Source: Berberis thunbergii
Lineage: Eukaryota > Streptophyta > Magnoliopsida > Ranunculales > Berberidaceae
Length of the DNA stretch: 64,000 nucleotides
NCBI GenBank assembly: GCA_003290165.1
Contig: QNQO01002082.1
Coordinates: 1-64,000 of the forward strand
Direction of reading: 5' to 3'
Shown here: positions 1-12,800 of the stretch, piece after piece
Layout: each line of letters starts with the position of its first letter
Numbering within the stretch: position 1 is the first letter of the stretch
Made by a program: the position numbers and the translations under genes
The notes under the pieces: model-generated
Databases searched by the model: none
Seen by the model: the letters and a program-made list of their open reading frames with translations, nothing else
Told to the model about the DNA's origin: nothing

Positions 1-167
1 TGCCATGTTAAGCTAAAGGCGTGATGATCATTTCGCATAAATAAGAACTGAGTGCCAATGTCCTCAAACAATGACAAGGTATCTCTTGATGAGAAATTGT
101 TAACAACATTGAGATAATTTATTGATACACTGGCAGCTATAATAGTGGCCAAAATATGAATAAAATG
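1..167 (-). CDS. Candidate partial exon of a divergent gene, product not recognised
   Basis: Read on the minus strand, bases 167 to 1 are open throughout. The frame contains stretches such as LNVVNNFSSRDTLSLF and EDIGTQFLFMRNDHH and runs off the window edge. The exon is preceded by a good 3' splice site (TTTTCCTTAG ending at 168). A GT-AG intron of about 240 bases would join it to a possible leader exon ending at 410, where the donor reads CAG/GTAAGG. No methionine codon precedes the open stretch in either exon, so the start codon is unexplained. The normal-looking composition and clean splice sites suggest a real gene sharing its promoter region with PRPS20, but I do not recognise the family. 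It could also be a chance open frame. Confidence 0.3.
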
Positions 168-584
168 CTAAGGAAAACAAATATTGATTATATCTTATTT
201 GTTCAAATCAAGAAATTTGACTACAATTACTTGGAAGCATACAACTAATGCAAATTTGGAAAGAAACCCACCGCAGTAAATAACAAATTTTCAGTGTATA
301 AAAGAAATTTCTCGTACTAGATCAATACAATGTAGGTTGAATCAATAGAAGGCATTCTTCACTATTAATGCTAAAAGTAAAGTAATCCAAAGGCAATGAA
401 CTACCTTACCTGATATCTAATAAAATCCCTTACGAGAGACCAAATATAGTTCGAATTTGATGAAACCCAGGCCGAATCAGTGAACCAAATCGCTCCAAAG
501 TGAGAGAGAGATATTGAACCAAAAACTGTATGTGTGTTTTCAGAGCTTTCTTTCTCTTGAAGAAAGGTTGGAGCCGTTTTTTAA
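168..584. other. Candidate intron and 5' leader of the divergent gene
   Basis: On the minus strand, 410-168 has GT-AG borders (donor at 409-408, acceptor ending at 168). Bases from about 510 down to 410 could be a non-coding leader exon. The short frame opening at 514 on the plus strand has no family resemblance. Nothing else is seen here. Confidence 0.25.
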
Positions 585-656
585 TGGGCTTTTTCTATTG
601 ATGAGTCATTGCTCGAGCCCAACCCAACCCAACATTACAAACCCTTCGTTTATATG
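585..656 (+). promoter_or_regulatory. Probable PRPS20 promoter elements, possibly bidirectional
   Basis: Bases 585-590 read TGGGCT and 616-621 read AGCCCA, which are the two orientations of the plant 'site II' element. Bases 639-645 read AAACCCT, a telo-box core. Bases 649-656 read TTTATATG, a possible TATA box about 150 bases before the PRPS20 start codon. Site II plus telo-box is a known combination in promoters of plant ribosomal protein genes, which fits the downstream gene. The site II motifs work in both directions, so they could also serve the minus-strand candidate gene. Confidence 0.5.
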
Positions 657-803
657 CGCACCCACAGATTTCATAAGAGCCACCACTACTGGTTTACAAA
701 ATCCACCATTTCTATTGATAAGACGCAGAGAGTGAAGTGAAGTGAAGGAGACCATTTTCTCTGTTTTAGCACAGGAGGATAGTTAGAGAAATAGAGAGAG
801 ACA

Positions 804-3800
804 ATGGCGTCTCTTCAATGCCTCTCATCTTACTTTTCTCGACCAAAGCAATACCCCATCGTCACTTGCAGCACTTCCACTCACCCCACCACCAATTTCA
901 GGTCCCTCAGTTTCTCCAGAAGCCTCTCGGAGACGAGCTTCTATGGAGGTAAGAAGAGATACCCAGACTCCAATTTCTTTGTTTTGGTCAATTTATGGGA
1001 GAATTGGAAGGATTTTGAAATATGGGGTTTGTTTGTTGTAGGTTCTTTTTCTCTGGAGGTGGTTCAGAGACCAGTTCGAAGATCAGTTGTTTGTGAAGCG
1101 GCTCCGCGGAAGAAACCTGACCAAGCTGCTAAGAGAGCTCGGCAAGCAGAGAAGAGGCGGATTTATAACAAAGCCAAGAAGTCGGAGATGAGAACTCGCA
1201 TGAAGAAGGTACACCATTTCCCCAATGTGATATTTCGAGTCTTGAATTGATATTTTCTGCCTTGATTGAAATTTCCTCGAAATTGGAAGATGAGTTTTTG
1301 TTTTTGTGCTGCAATGGCTTGATGAGCTATAGTTGTTCTCCCAAGTCTGAACAATTAACTTGTTAAAGGCTAATGTAGAATAAACTTTAGTGACTACGTT
1401 CTCATAGAGAGTAATTGTGAGTACAAACATTCTCAAGCAAAGAAATTAGTAATTATAGCTTGAATTTGTGAGTAAGAAGCGACAAGGCATTCCAATTGTA
1501 GAGAAAAGAGATTAATTGAGATTCAAAGACAAGACTGCGTTATCTTAGATAGGGTCTTGGTGAAAGTTATGTGGAGAACCATTCTCAAGAGGATGGCTGC
1601 ATAATAGACGATGAAGCAAACAAACCAATTGGGATCTAGAGAGAGTGTTCTAGCTTTAATAAGGCCTTATGAAAAGCTTAAGGAGGATGCATTTGCAAAT
1701 TGATGTGCTTCTAAGAAGCACTGACACTTTGTTGGGAGTGCTGTGTCAATGTCGGACACCCAAAGACAAAATGACAACACACTCCTCGGGAACTTATTTT
1801 AAAAACCCAGATACTTCTCTGACACTTTTTTTTTTTATGTTAGATGAGGTTGATTATATCGGGATAACCCTCTCCGAAACCATTTTCTATACTTATATAT
1901 GAACTATATGATAAACAAAATAATGAGATAAATGAAATTTTGAAGCTTATGAATTTAGACTTTTGAATTATATTAGTGTGCATGTGTAAGAAGTTATGAG
2001 CTGATATGTAGTTTGTAGACCTTTATGCTGTATTTTGGGATTTTGTAGCTTGAAGTTGAATAATGGCTTAGTAATCTGTATTGTTGACTGTTTGAGTATT
2101 TTCAATTTTTATTTTATATAAATCAAAATAGTGAAAATAGTAATTCAGTAAACCGCAGATTCTGTTAGCATTTGGACAGAAAAGGAAACCAGTAATTAAG
2201 GGATTATTGTGCATGGTTCAATTGCCAGATTTAACTAGCTAATAGGTGAGCGTCAGATTTAACTGCTTATACTAGGTGTGCTTGATGATATGCGCTAGTG
2301 GGATGGGGGTAGGGTCTCAGCAGGAAATTGGCTTTGAATGTTTGGAGGATGAAGGTAGTGTACCTAGAAATTTTTTGTTTTCCAGCTGGGTGAGAAAGCA
2401 AGTGTGTTTATGGCCCTTATCGGTAACTAAGGGGTCTGTGAAATGACGTTGAGTTCAGAAGTGAATACTACAGTAACTTAAGAGTATGATGTAGGATAGG
2501 GTAGAGTAAAAGCAGAATCTCGGAAGGTGCAGCGAGAATGCTCATATCTTGACTTGTAGCGAATCTAGTTTATATTCAATATAACGTTATATATAACTAG
2601 TTTTCAAGCAAGGCAATGCACGCGCTAGTCCGCTTTCATTTCCTAAAAAAAATCTTGATAATTGTCTCCCACCCAAAGAGGCACAATGAAGTTCATTGTT
2701 TACTGATTACGCCCAAACAATACACGCGGTCAATTGCAGTAAAGAATGGGGTGTCGATCCCACGAGGAAAAAACGATCTACAAAAGAAGGTTAAGGAAAA
2801 CAAACTATGCGAAACTAAAGTTAATAAATTCTAACAAATTTAAAATACGAAATTGAATTTAATGAAAATTAAGATTGGAAAAAATCACAAGGTTCCAAGA
2901 ATCCCTCCTAGACTTCACACGCCAACTAGTATTGATTCGCTATGATGACTCAACTACGTGTTTCACATCCCAAACGACGTAATCGGAAAAATAATCTTTT
3001 AATCATTAATATACCCTAATGTAAATGAATTTAAGATTTCACTTCTTCTAAGAAAACACAAAGGTTTGTCATATGTGATATCTTAAACTTACGATATATC
3101 CGGAGACAATACCGTAATAAATGACGATCACATATAACTAACCTACCGGAATCAATTAATCCTTAAACATTCCACACATAAGAAAAGCGTGACTAAGCCT
3201 ATATGGAGAAGAAAAGATAATCACCGGAGTAATAAAAATCTACAAAGAAATCTATGATATCCTTCTCACTGAAATAACATAAATTTCTATATTAAATAAA
3301 AGTGAGAATCATTAAACATCATTATTCATCGTGAAAACTTAAAGCGAATCAATTACTAATTTAGTTCGTTACATCTAGGAGTTCACATCTTCACCTTGCG
3401 TGAGGTTTAGTGACTCATGGTGGTGGTGGTCACAGCATCAATCGAGGAATCCATCACTTCCTGTTCGCGCACGAATCCCGAGAAAAACAGCTAAAAAGGC
3501 TATGTGGTGGCTCTTACAAGTTCTCGGGGCGTCAATAGCCAAAACCGTTTTTTCAGATTTGAAAAAAACAGTTTTCTCCCGCGCGATTTCGCGCTGCTGC
3601 TTCCTTCGTCTTCTCCAGCGAGACGCGACCTGCTCCACCGCTTTTCTCCGCTCCTCGCGAGCGCTATCTCCTCCCAACCAACTCCGGTGCCTGCAAGAAC
3701 AAAGAGAGAGGGTGAGGGAACAGGGATAACCACAAAAACGCGAAGAAAATCAAGGAAAAGGGCTCCCTGCTTCCGCTTGCGAGCGCTGTCTCGCGGGGTG

Positions 3801-6800
3801 GTAGCGACTCTGTCGCGGAAGATGCGTGCTGGCTGACGCGCCGCTTGCGACGGTGGTCGTGAGAGAGTGATGCAGGAAGGAACTCGAGATGAAGATAAGG
3901 AACAGTGGCAGCGGCGAGAGTGAGAGAAACAGGGAGGTGCTCCCTGTTTCGCGGCAGCACCGTGCGCGCGGTGGTGGCGATGGTGCTCGGGTGATGGTGG
4001 CTGTGAGAGAGAGAGAAGGAGATGGTGGTGGCGGCTGTGTTATGGACAGAAGTGACGGTGGCGAGGACGGTGACGAGGTTGATGTTTGTACCGTGAACAG
4101 GGTGGTTAGTGATGGTGGCGAGGACGGTGGCGAGATGGTGGTTGGTTAGTGGCGAGAGACACAGGGGTCTATGTCTCTGCCTGGATGGATGTAGTGATGG
4201 CGGCTGGAAAAGAGATTCGAAAAGAGAGGAAGAAAAACGTGGAAGAGAAGAGGAGAGCTCCAAGAGAAGGCAATAGAGAAACCTAAATAGGGTTCCCCTA
4301 TTTCCTTGTTAGGCTGGGCTTAGAATTCTAGCTTTCTGGGCTTGGGCTTGGTTAAAGTAATTGGACCATGCTTATTCGGGTTAGGCTTAGATGTGTGAAC
4401 CACTCTTTTGTACCACCGCTAGAATCGACGAATCAATCATTTTCTCAAATTTGTCGCCTTAATGCGACTTTATCGTTCACGCGCGCAGATTCCTACAAAA
4501 ACATAAAAGTTGAAATAATTAGAATAAAATATATTAATTGAAGCACTAACATATATAAATTAAGGGTCATAATTTGTAATAATTATGTGTATATCAAATA
4601 CCCCAAACCTATATTTTGCTAGTCCTCGAGCAAAACAAAATAAAAAAATAAAATCCTAACTCACTTTCGTAGGAATCACGGTTGCACTTACCTTAACGTG
4701 CAACAAGGCTTTAAACCTCTAGATTACCTCTAGAGGACGAGTTATAGTCTCGTGAGAGTTTCCAGAAATGCTACCCTCAAACATTACTGACTCAATAAAA
4801 CAAAATCTATTTTCTAAAAACATAATGCAAAAGTGTGAGCATTCTTCTTTATTTTCCTTAGAGTAATTTTCTAATCGCTTAGCATTCGAGAAAAACAACA
4901 AACTAAAACTGTCACAAAAGTATATCAATAGAGTACAATAATTTAACGGTATCTAAAGGTTAAATGAATTTCATAATCATTCTCAACTCGAAGTGTGTGT
5001 GAGGAGCCTTATCAACATAACTCTTCATCTCATAGTAAAAATGTGACAAGAAAACCATTAGAAAAGATGTTTCGACTACAATTCTCTCATGTCGCTCAGA
5101 AATGAAACGCTCAGAGATTGGGCACTCAATTTATATGTGAGGAAAAGAATATATTATGGAAAATGCAAACGTCTCACATATAATTATCATGAAAAACGGA
5201 ATTTTCAAAGAGTGAAATGAATATGATCTCATGGGCCGGAATATTGATTACTTTTGAGAATGTTGAATCAAACACCATAGTTCTTGCCTATTCAATCTCC
5301 ACATCTATTAAGCTAACTTTCACTTAAGATCAATCAGGTCTTTACTAGGTTATATTGGGGCTTGGATTATGACAAACAATAATGGACAAAAAGGATACAA
5401 AGATTTTCTGAGAATGGATACACCCTTGAATAAAACATAGGGCATTGAAGAGCAAATCAATGTTGTACACCATTAACTTTTTCTTCATTATTTTCTTCTT
5501 CAATCACTTTTTTTTTTTTTTTGACATGCTTTTCCCCATTGATACAATCTAACACTTTTATTTGCAGGACGCATGAAATATCTTTTTTTTTTTTTATTTG
5601 CCCATTCCATAAATATATCTCACCGGATACATTCTCAGAAAATTAGGTAAGGATAAATTAATAAAGGTATTACTCCTTGGTTGGAGTAGGTATTGGGAAT
5701 GGGGATAACAAAGAAAAGGCTATCTAAAGGCTCAAAGGGCTGCAAATGGATATTTATTATTGGGTAGGCTAAAAGGCTAAAAATGGTTTAAAGAAAGAAA
5801 TGCCTATATCACTTCATAAGTTCTAGTTAGTACTAGGACATCTCAACTAAATAAAGCAAGAAGTTCTAGTGTAAAGATTCAATTTTTATGTCATTCTTAA
5901 AGCAATCAATAAGAAAATCAAGAATAATGAGATCATCAACGAAATAGTGCGGACTCAAGGAAAATCAGAGTGTAATTAATAACCCTCAAGAAATAAAGAA
6001 TGACTCAAAACGCACAAGGGTTAAGTCTCCACTATTATTCTAAAGTTTTCTAGTTCAATACCTCACTAATCAACTTCAAATCATGTTGACTTGGCTTATA
6101 GTGCATGAATAGTCGAGTTGAAAAGTCTCACGAAATACATCTAACATAAGGATACTATCAAATATCATGTTTTCCACTAATATAACTATGTGACACGTGC
6201 TAGTATGTGTTTTCTCAAAATTAAAGCAACACAATCATTCTCTAAAATTAAAAAGAACTCAAAACCTCTTTTTTTTTTTTATATTCACCAAGAGTTCAGA
6301 TTTCAAATGCATTTTCAAGAAGATTTTACACAATTACCATAATCATCTAAGTATTCAATGGAGATTGAGTAGAACACAAAAATGACTCGGTTTAATTGTA
6401 AAATACATTTTAAACTCAAAGATTTTTGAAAATTGCATAAAAAATCTAATAAACCACACCCCCAAACCTAAATCAAACATTGTCCTCAATGTATGAAATA
6501 ATAATCATGACAAAGTAAGGCAAAAGAAAAGAGGAGGGTTAAAGTGATATTACCATGGTGAAGCTTTACCAATTTCAAATAGACAATGTCCTCACAGTCA
6601 CCAAAATATAAGAAATTCATACCGACGGGAGAAAGGAACATATGGGATGAAGAGCTCCAAGTGACTCCAATAGCAACACCTAAAATAACCTGAAATACTA
6701 AAAGAAAAACATAAAAGCAACAACCTAAACTAAACTAAAATAATAATAATAATAAATGAAAAATAAAAATTGTTATGGAGCTAATGAGTATGAGTGAAAC

Positions 6801-9800
6801 ACAACTAAATAGGGTACTCGAAAATCAATCCAAACTAACAGCAAAGACACACAACTAAGGCTAGGCTGCCTCCTAGGAGCGCTTGGTTTAACGTCGTCAG
6901 CCCGACATATATTCTCCCTCATGAAAGATATACTATGAAGTGACGAGGAAGAACATATGGAACACGCACATCAAAACCTAGTCTATGATATAAATTAGTC
7001 AAAATGGTGAAAGAATCGTATACCAACAACCTGAAAAGTTGAGGATCAATCCATTCAAAGATAGCAACCACCTGATGTTTCTTCTTGATAGTGCATAGAT
7101 CCTTGATGACCCTCGCATAAGTTGGTTTCTGTTTAAACACATGTGGCAAAGGTGAGTTAATTTTAATCTGGTTCAAGTGTTCTAGAATCTCACCATACAT
7201 TTTTGATTTCTTTCCAGTAGGTCGTAGTGCTTGAGGAAAATGAACTGAAACTAGAATGTTCTTGTTGGGCTCATCCTCAGGGATGCTCTCATTTGCACAT
7301 GGGGAGGTGCTTATAGTTGTGGACGAGCTTGACCCATCTAAGATCTTACCACTCTGAGTAGCCATGGCATTAACCTCGTTGACATTCTGAGAGTATGAAG
7401 TAGAGGTTTGTGCCATAGGTTGGCCCTTCGGATTTGCTTGAGGTTGTGACAGAAATTGGCCCCAAGCTTGTATTGTTAATGAACTTGTCAACTTGCTTAT
7501 TTGGCTTTTGATCTCCTTGTTCTCTTCTGCCAACTGTGTCAATGCAATCTCAATTTTTTGATTAGTTTTACCTTGTGCCTCTATAAATGCATGTAATGTG
7601 TCTGATAAGGAACCTGTGTTAGATTGTGCATTGTATGGAGGTGCAGGGTATGACCTAGGTGGTTGTGCCTGTGGGTATGTAGGTTGGTCGGCCTCGGACC
7701 TCCAACTAAAGTTAGGGTGATCTCTCCAGCCAGAATTGTAAGTGTTAGAGAATGGTGAATAAGGCTTCTTGTACATCCCTAAGGCGTTACATTGTTCCTC
7801 ATAAACCCCTCTCATCTCAGTCAAGGTCGGGCAATCCTGTATTAAGTGTTCAACTCCCCCGCATATAAAACAGGCGTCCTGTAGCTCAACTCTGGCAACA
7901 GTATGTGTGGGCTTAGCATCCTTAGTCTTAAGTGCCTCTAACTCCCTAGTTACTCTATCCAGTTGGGCTCTAAGGCTATCCTCTTCCCTAAGTTGGTAAA
8001 CTCCAGCTGGGCGTGGTCTATCTGTGCTCTCAGTAGCACGTGGACCAGTCCAAGTATGAGCCTTTTCAGCCAAGTCATTCAGGTACTCAATGGCCTCGTC
8101 AGGGTCCTTTTGCAAAAACTCTCCATTACACATCATCTCAAGGAACTGACGTTCTCTACTGGTGAGCCCCTCATAAAAATAACTGACTAAGCGCCAACTT
8201 TCATACCCATGGTGTGGGCATGTATTCAAGAGATCCTTGAACCTCTCCCACACTTGATATAATGTCTCGCTATTCTTTTGGGTGAAGGTAGAAATTTGTC
8301 TCTTTAGACTGTTGGTTTTGTGGTGAGGAAAGTATCTATTAAAAAATGCTTGGGTCATCTCCTCCCACAAACCTAAGTGGTCTCTAGTCCAACTCACTCC
8401 TCCAAATTTTTTTAATTTTTAATTTTTTTTTTTTAGAAATTAAATAAAATGAAAATAAAGATAAAGATAAAATTAAACTGGACCTACAACCTAAAAAAAA
8501 AATAGAAGAAAATAAAATAAAATGAAAAATGAGCAAGAAAGATAATACCCGAAACCTTCCTTGTAGAATGGCGCTTTTTCCCCGGCAACGGTGCCAAAAT
8601 TTGATTACGCCCAAACAATACACGCGGTCAATTGCCGTAAAGAATGGGGTGTCGATCCCACGAGGAAAAAACGATCTACAAAATAAGGTTAAGGAAAACA
8701 AACTATGCGAAACTAAAGTTAATAAATTCTAACAAATTTAAAATACGAAATTGAATTTAATGAAAATTAAGATTGGAAAAATCACAAGGTTCCAAGAATC
8801 CCTCCTAGACTTCACACGCCAACTAGTATTGATTCGCTATGATGACTCAACTAAGTGTTTCACATCCCAAACGACGTAATCGGAAAAATAATCTTTTAAT
8901 CGTTAATATACCCTAATGTAAATGAATTTAAGATTTCACTTCTTCTAAGAAAACACAAAGGTTTGTCATATGTGATATCTTAAACTTACGATATATCCGG
9001 AGACAATACCGTAATAAATGACGATCACATATAACTAACCTACCGGAATCAATTAATCCTTAAACATTCCACACATAAGAAAAGCGTGACTAAGCCTATA
9101 TGGAGAAGAAAAGATAATCACCGGAGTAATAAAAATCTACAAAGAAATCTATGATATCCTTCTCACTGAAATAACATAAATTTCTATATTAAATAAAAGT
9201 GAGAATCATTAAACATCATTATTCATCGTGAAAACTTAAAGCGAATCAATTACTAATTTAGTTCGTTACATCTAGGAGTTCACCTCTTCACCTTGCGTGA
9301 GGTTTAGTGACTCATGGTGGTGGTGGTCACAGCATCAATCGAGGAATCCATCACTTCCTGTTCGCGCACGAATCCCGAGAAAACAGCTAAAAAGGCTATG
9401 TGGTGGCTCTTACAAGTTCTCGGGGCGTCAATAGCCAAAACCGTTTTTCAGATTTGAAAAAAACAGTTTTCTCCCGCGCGATTTCGCGCTGCTGCTTCCT
9501 TCGTCTTCTCCAGCGAGACGCGACCTGCTCCACCGCTTTTCTCCGCTCCTCGCGAGCGCTATCTCCTCCCAACCAACTCCGGTGCCTGCAAGAACAAAGA
9601 GAGGGTGAGGGAACAGGGATAACCACAAAAACGCGAAGAAAATCAAGAACAGGGCTCCCTGCTTCGCTTGCGAGCGCTGTCTCGCGGGGTGGTAGCGACT
9701 CTGTCGCGGAGGATGCGTGCTGGCTGACGTGCCGCTTGCGACGGTGGTCGTGAGAGAGTGATGCAGGGAAGGAACTCGAGATGAAGAGAAGGAACAGTAG

Positions 9801-12800
9801 CAGCGGCGAGAGTGAGAGAAACAGGGAGGTGCTCCCTGTTTCGCGGCAGCACCGTGCGCGCGGTGGTGGCGATGGTGCTCGGGTGATGGTGGCTGTGAGA
9901 GAGAGAAGGAGATGGTGGTGGCGGCTGTGTTATGGACAGAAGTGACGGTGGCGAGGACGGTGACGAGGTTGATGTTTGTACCGTGAACAGGGTGGTTAGT
10001 GATGGTGGCGAGGACGGTGGCGAGATGGTGGTTGGTTAGTGGCGAGAGACACAGGGGTCTATGTCTCTGCCTGGATGGATGTAGTGATGGCGGCTGGAAA
10101 AGAGATTCGAAAAGAGCGGAAGAAAAACGTGGAAGAGAAGAGGAGAGCTCCAAGAGAAGGCAATAGAGAAACCTAAATAGGGTTCCCCTATTTCCTTGTT
10201 AGGCTGGGCTTAGAATTCTAGCTTTCTGGGCTTGGGCTTGGTTAAAGTAATTGGACCATGCTTATTCGGGTTAGGCTTAGATGTGTGAACCACTCTTTTG
10301 TACCACCGCTAGAATCGACGAATCAATCATTTTCTCAAATTTGTCGCCTTAATGCGACTTTATCGTTCACAGGCGCGCAGATTCCTACAAAAACATAAAA
10401 GTTGAAATAATTAGAATAAAATATATTAATTGAAGCACTAACATATATAAATTAAGGGTCATAATTTGTAATAATTATGTGTATATCATTCACAAAAGTC
10501 ACATGAAAATTTTCATGGGCGTAATGACCACCTATAATAGTTTGTAAACGGTATACAATAATGTTGATGTTTCGAATGAAAGAGCAATACTCATAAAGTA
10601 GACATAAGCTAGAGCTTGATAACTATATCAGTACATGGAGTTAAGGGTTGTGAAGCAGTGGATGCCAAGCCACCCTTCCCACTTCAAATAAACATTTGAT
10701 GTAGAAAGCCTTGTTTCACAAATTCAATCTCACAGATATGAAACTCATTCATCCATTCTGATTATTCGAGATTTGTTAATTACTGTTACAGTGCTCCAAG
10801 GATCATATTTGTCTTGAGGTTTAAGATATTGATGAGCCTTTACACTGCAATGGAAAACTTAGTTATCTGTAGTGTACACCCTCTCTTCGTACATATGAGC
10901 CAAAGCCTTGGATTAAATGGTTATATTGTATAACCTTCACTATATTGAGTTTATTCGGCAAGGGAGTTATCAATTTGATCTCCCATAAGAAGCACTTTTC
11001 AGTTTTCGGCACTGTTCTTGACACCCCTATGAAGTTGAAAGACATAGGAACACTTGCCTGCCGATTATTTGCTACTCATTCAAATGCACAGTGTATCTAC
11101 TAATCCTTCTCTAATTTGTCTTTCATTGGTAGAACATTTTCTTCCCCTAGTCCGCATTATCACATTATCAGGCATTACCGCCTCACTCAATTTATTGTGA
11201 CTATTGTAATATTTCCTTCCTCTTCTTCAAATCCTTGGTTTTATTGTGAACATCAATTGATTTTGTTGACAACCCATCACAATGAGGCCACCATAGTCAC
11301 TTCACACTGAGACATATATCCATTTATTTCGTGGGAAAATGTGGTTTTTTCAAAAAGAAAATAGAATTATATATACCATAAAAAAATACATAAATTAAGA
11401 AAATAAAAGATTTGAAGATGGCGAGCAAGAAGGAGAGGTTCATAGATTAGATTCTTTAAAAAAAGGGTAGAAAGAGAAGTGCTCAATGTTAAGTTTATAG
11501 TTTTTGCAATAAAATTGTTTCAAAATTAGAATGAAAATTTAGATAGTTGTTGAGGCGACTCTTTTGGTCTTCGAAACTCCTCTTCCATAGATCAAAAGAG
11601 ACGCAGAGAGAAGAGATAATAATTGATGAGATATCTAACAGTCACTCGATCACAGTCGTACACGTGGTATGGGCCAACCCTAACACGAGGAAGGCTTCAA
11701 CGCGGTCCCAAGCAGACCTATTATTAAACTGTTGTTCAGCTAATAAGTCAGTTGCCCAAGCCCAAGTCACACCAACCTAAGAGGCACGGGTCTTGAGGCT
11801 TGGCCCAAGACAATAAGGCCCGAACACAAATCTCCGAGCTGTCATAAGTTCGAGATCCACTAGCACAAATTAGCTCTTAGCCCAATCAAGCATTGAGTCC
11901 TAAACAGAGCCAAGTGCCTAAGAGATTCAGTCATGCACAGGTAAGATTCTGGGCAAGATCTTCTCCTTCCATATCACGCCCTCGATAGCAAGGACAGTTG
12001 TGGAGAGGATATTCACTACTTAAGGTAAGAAAATGGAAAAAGAAAGGTACACATACACATCGCTAGATACATCTAGTCTTCATTCTTCCTTGCACCGTTA
12101 CCTGACGTAAGCATCAGAGGATTATCAGGCACCACAATGGTGGTTCCTGGCTTACCCCTGCTCGTTTTGCAAACCCAAGATCAGTAAAGACGGATTAGGA
12201 TGCATCAATAAGCATGGATTGGTAATCAATTCTATGGAGAAGATATTGTTAAGAACATTGATGCAAATTGTGTTGGTAAAATAAATAAAAAATTAGGTAC
12301 AATCGTTTTAGGAGGAACTAAGGATATGGTTCATTAATGAGATCATTTTAGGAGGAAATATTTTCTTCAAGTGCATTCCATTTCCAACGCATTCACAGTT
12401 TCCAAGATTAAGGATCCAAGGTTTTAAGTTAAAACCCAATATGATATTCCGACAAAGTTCTGCCGTTAAGAATCTTAGGAAGAGAAAGACAGTCATTGTT
12501 CATCTTGCTGCACTATCAACAGTTTTGATTCAGCTTGTTTACTAAGTAATAACATATATAGAAGGACTAATCCTCTTGACATTTATCCTTGTAAATTTCG
12601 GAAATGCTTTTCAAATTTCAAGTTGCAACTATCTCAGCTTCTCCCAAGTTAGAATTTTGGTTATCTTGAAAGGAATAGAAATAATCTTGAAAGTGAAAAG
12701 GGTTGAGTGCTAATGACTGGGAATTTCCAACATTTATCTTAAGAAGAAAGTGTCTAGAGCAAACTTCTATGAGACTTCCGGCCATGTTGGAGGCTTGGAG

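Larger units (their letters stand above)
2704..10488 (-). mobile_element. Non-autonomous Athila-like Ty3/gypsy element
   Basis: A 7.8-kb LTR element inserted antisense in the PRPS20 intron. Its two LTRs (1893 and 1887 bp) begin TG and end CA in both copies. They flank a 4.0-kb interior carrying a tRNA-Asp-type primer site, a gag fragment and a purine-rich tract, but no protease, reverse transcriptase, RNase H or integrase. The flanking 5-mers are TTTAC (2699-2703) and TTCAC (10489-10493), a target duplication with one mismatch. In the first 715 bp of the two LTRs I count five substitutions and one indel by eye, so the insertion is fairly young. Movement would have needed the enzymes of a full-length relative. 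Confidence 0.9.

Noticed and set aside
3664..10153. Long frames in the GC-rich parts of the LTRs (for example 199 codons at 3664-4263 and 241 at 9428-10153, minus strand)
   Set aside because: They lie inside LTRs, are low in complexity, differ in length between two nearly identical LTRs and overlap frames on the other strand.
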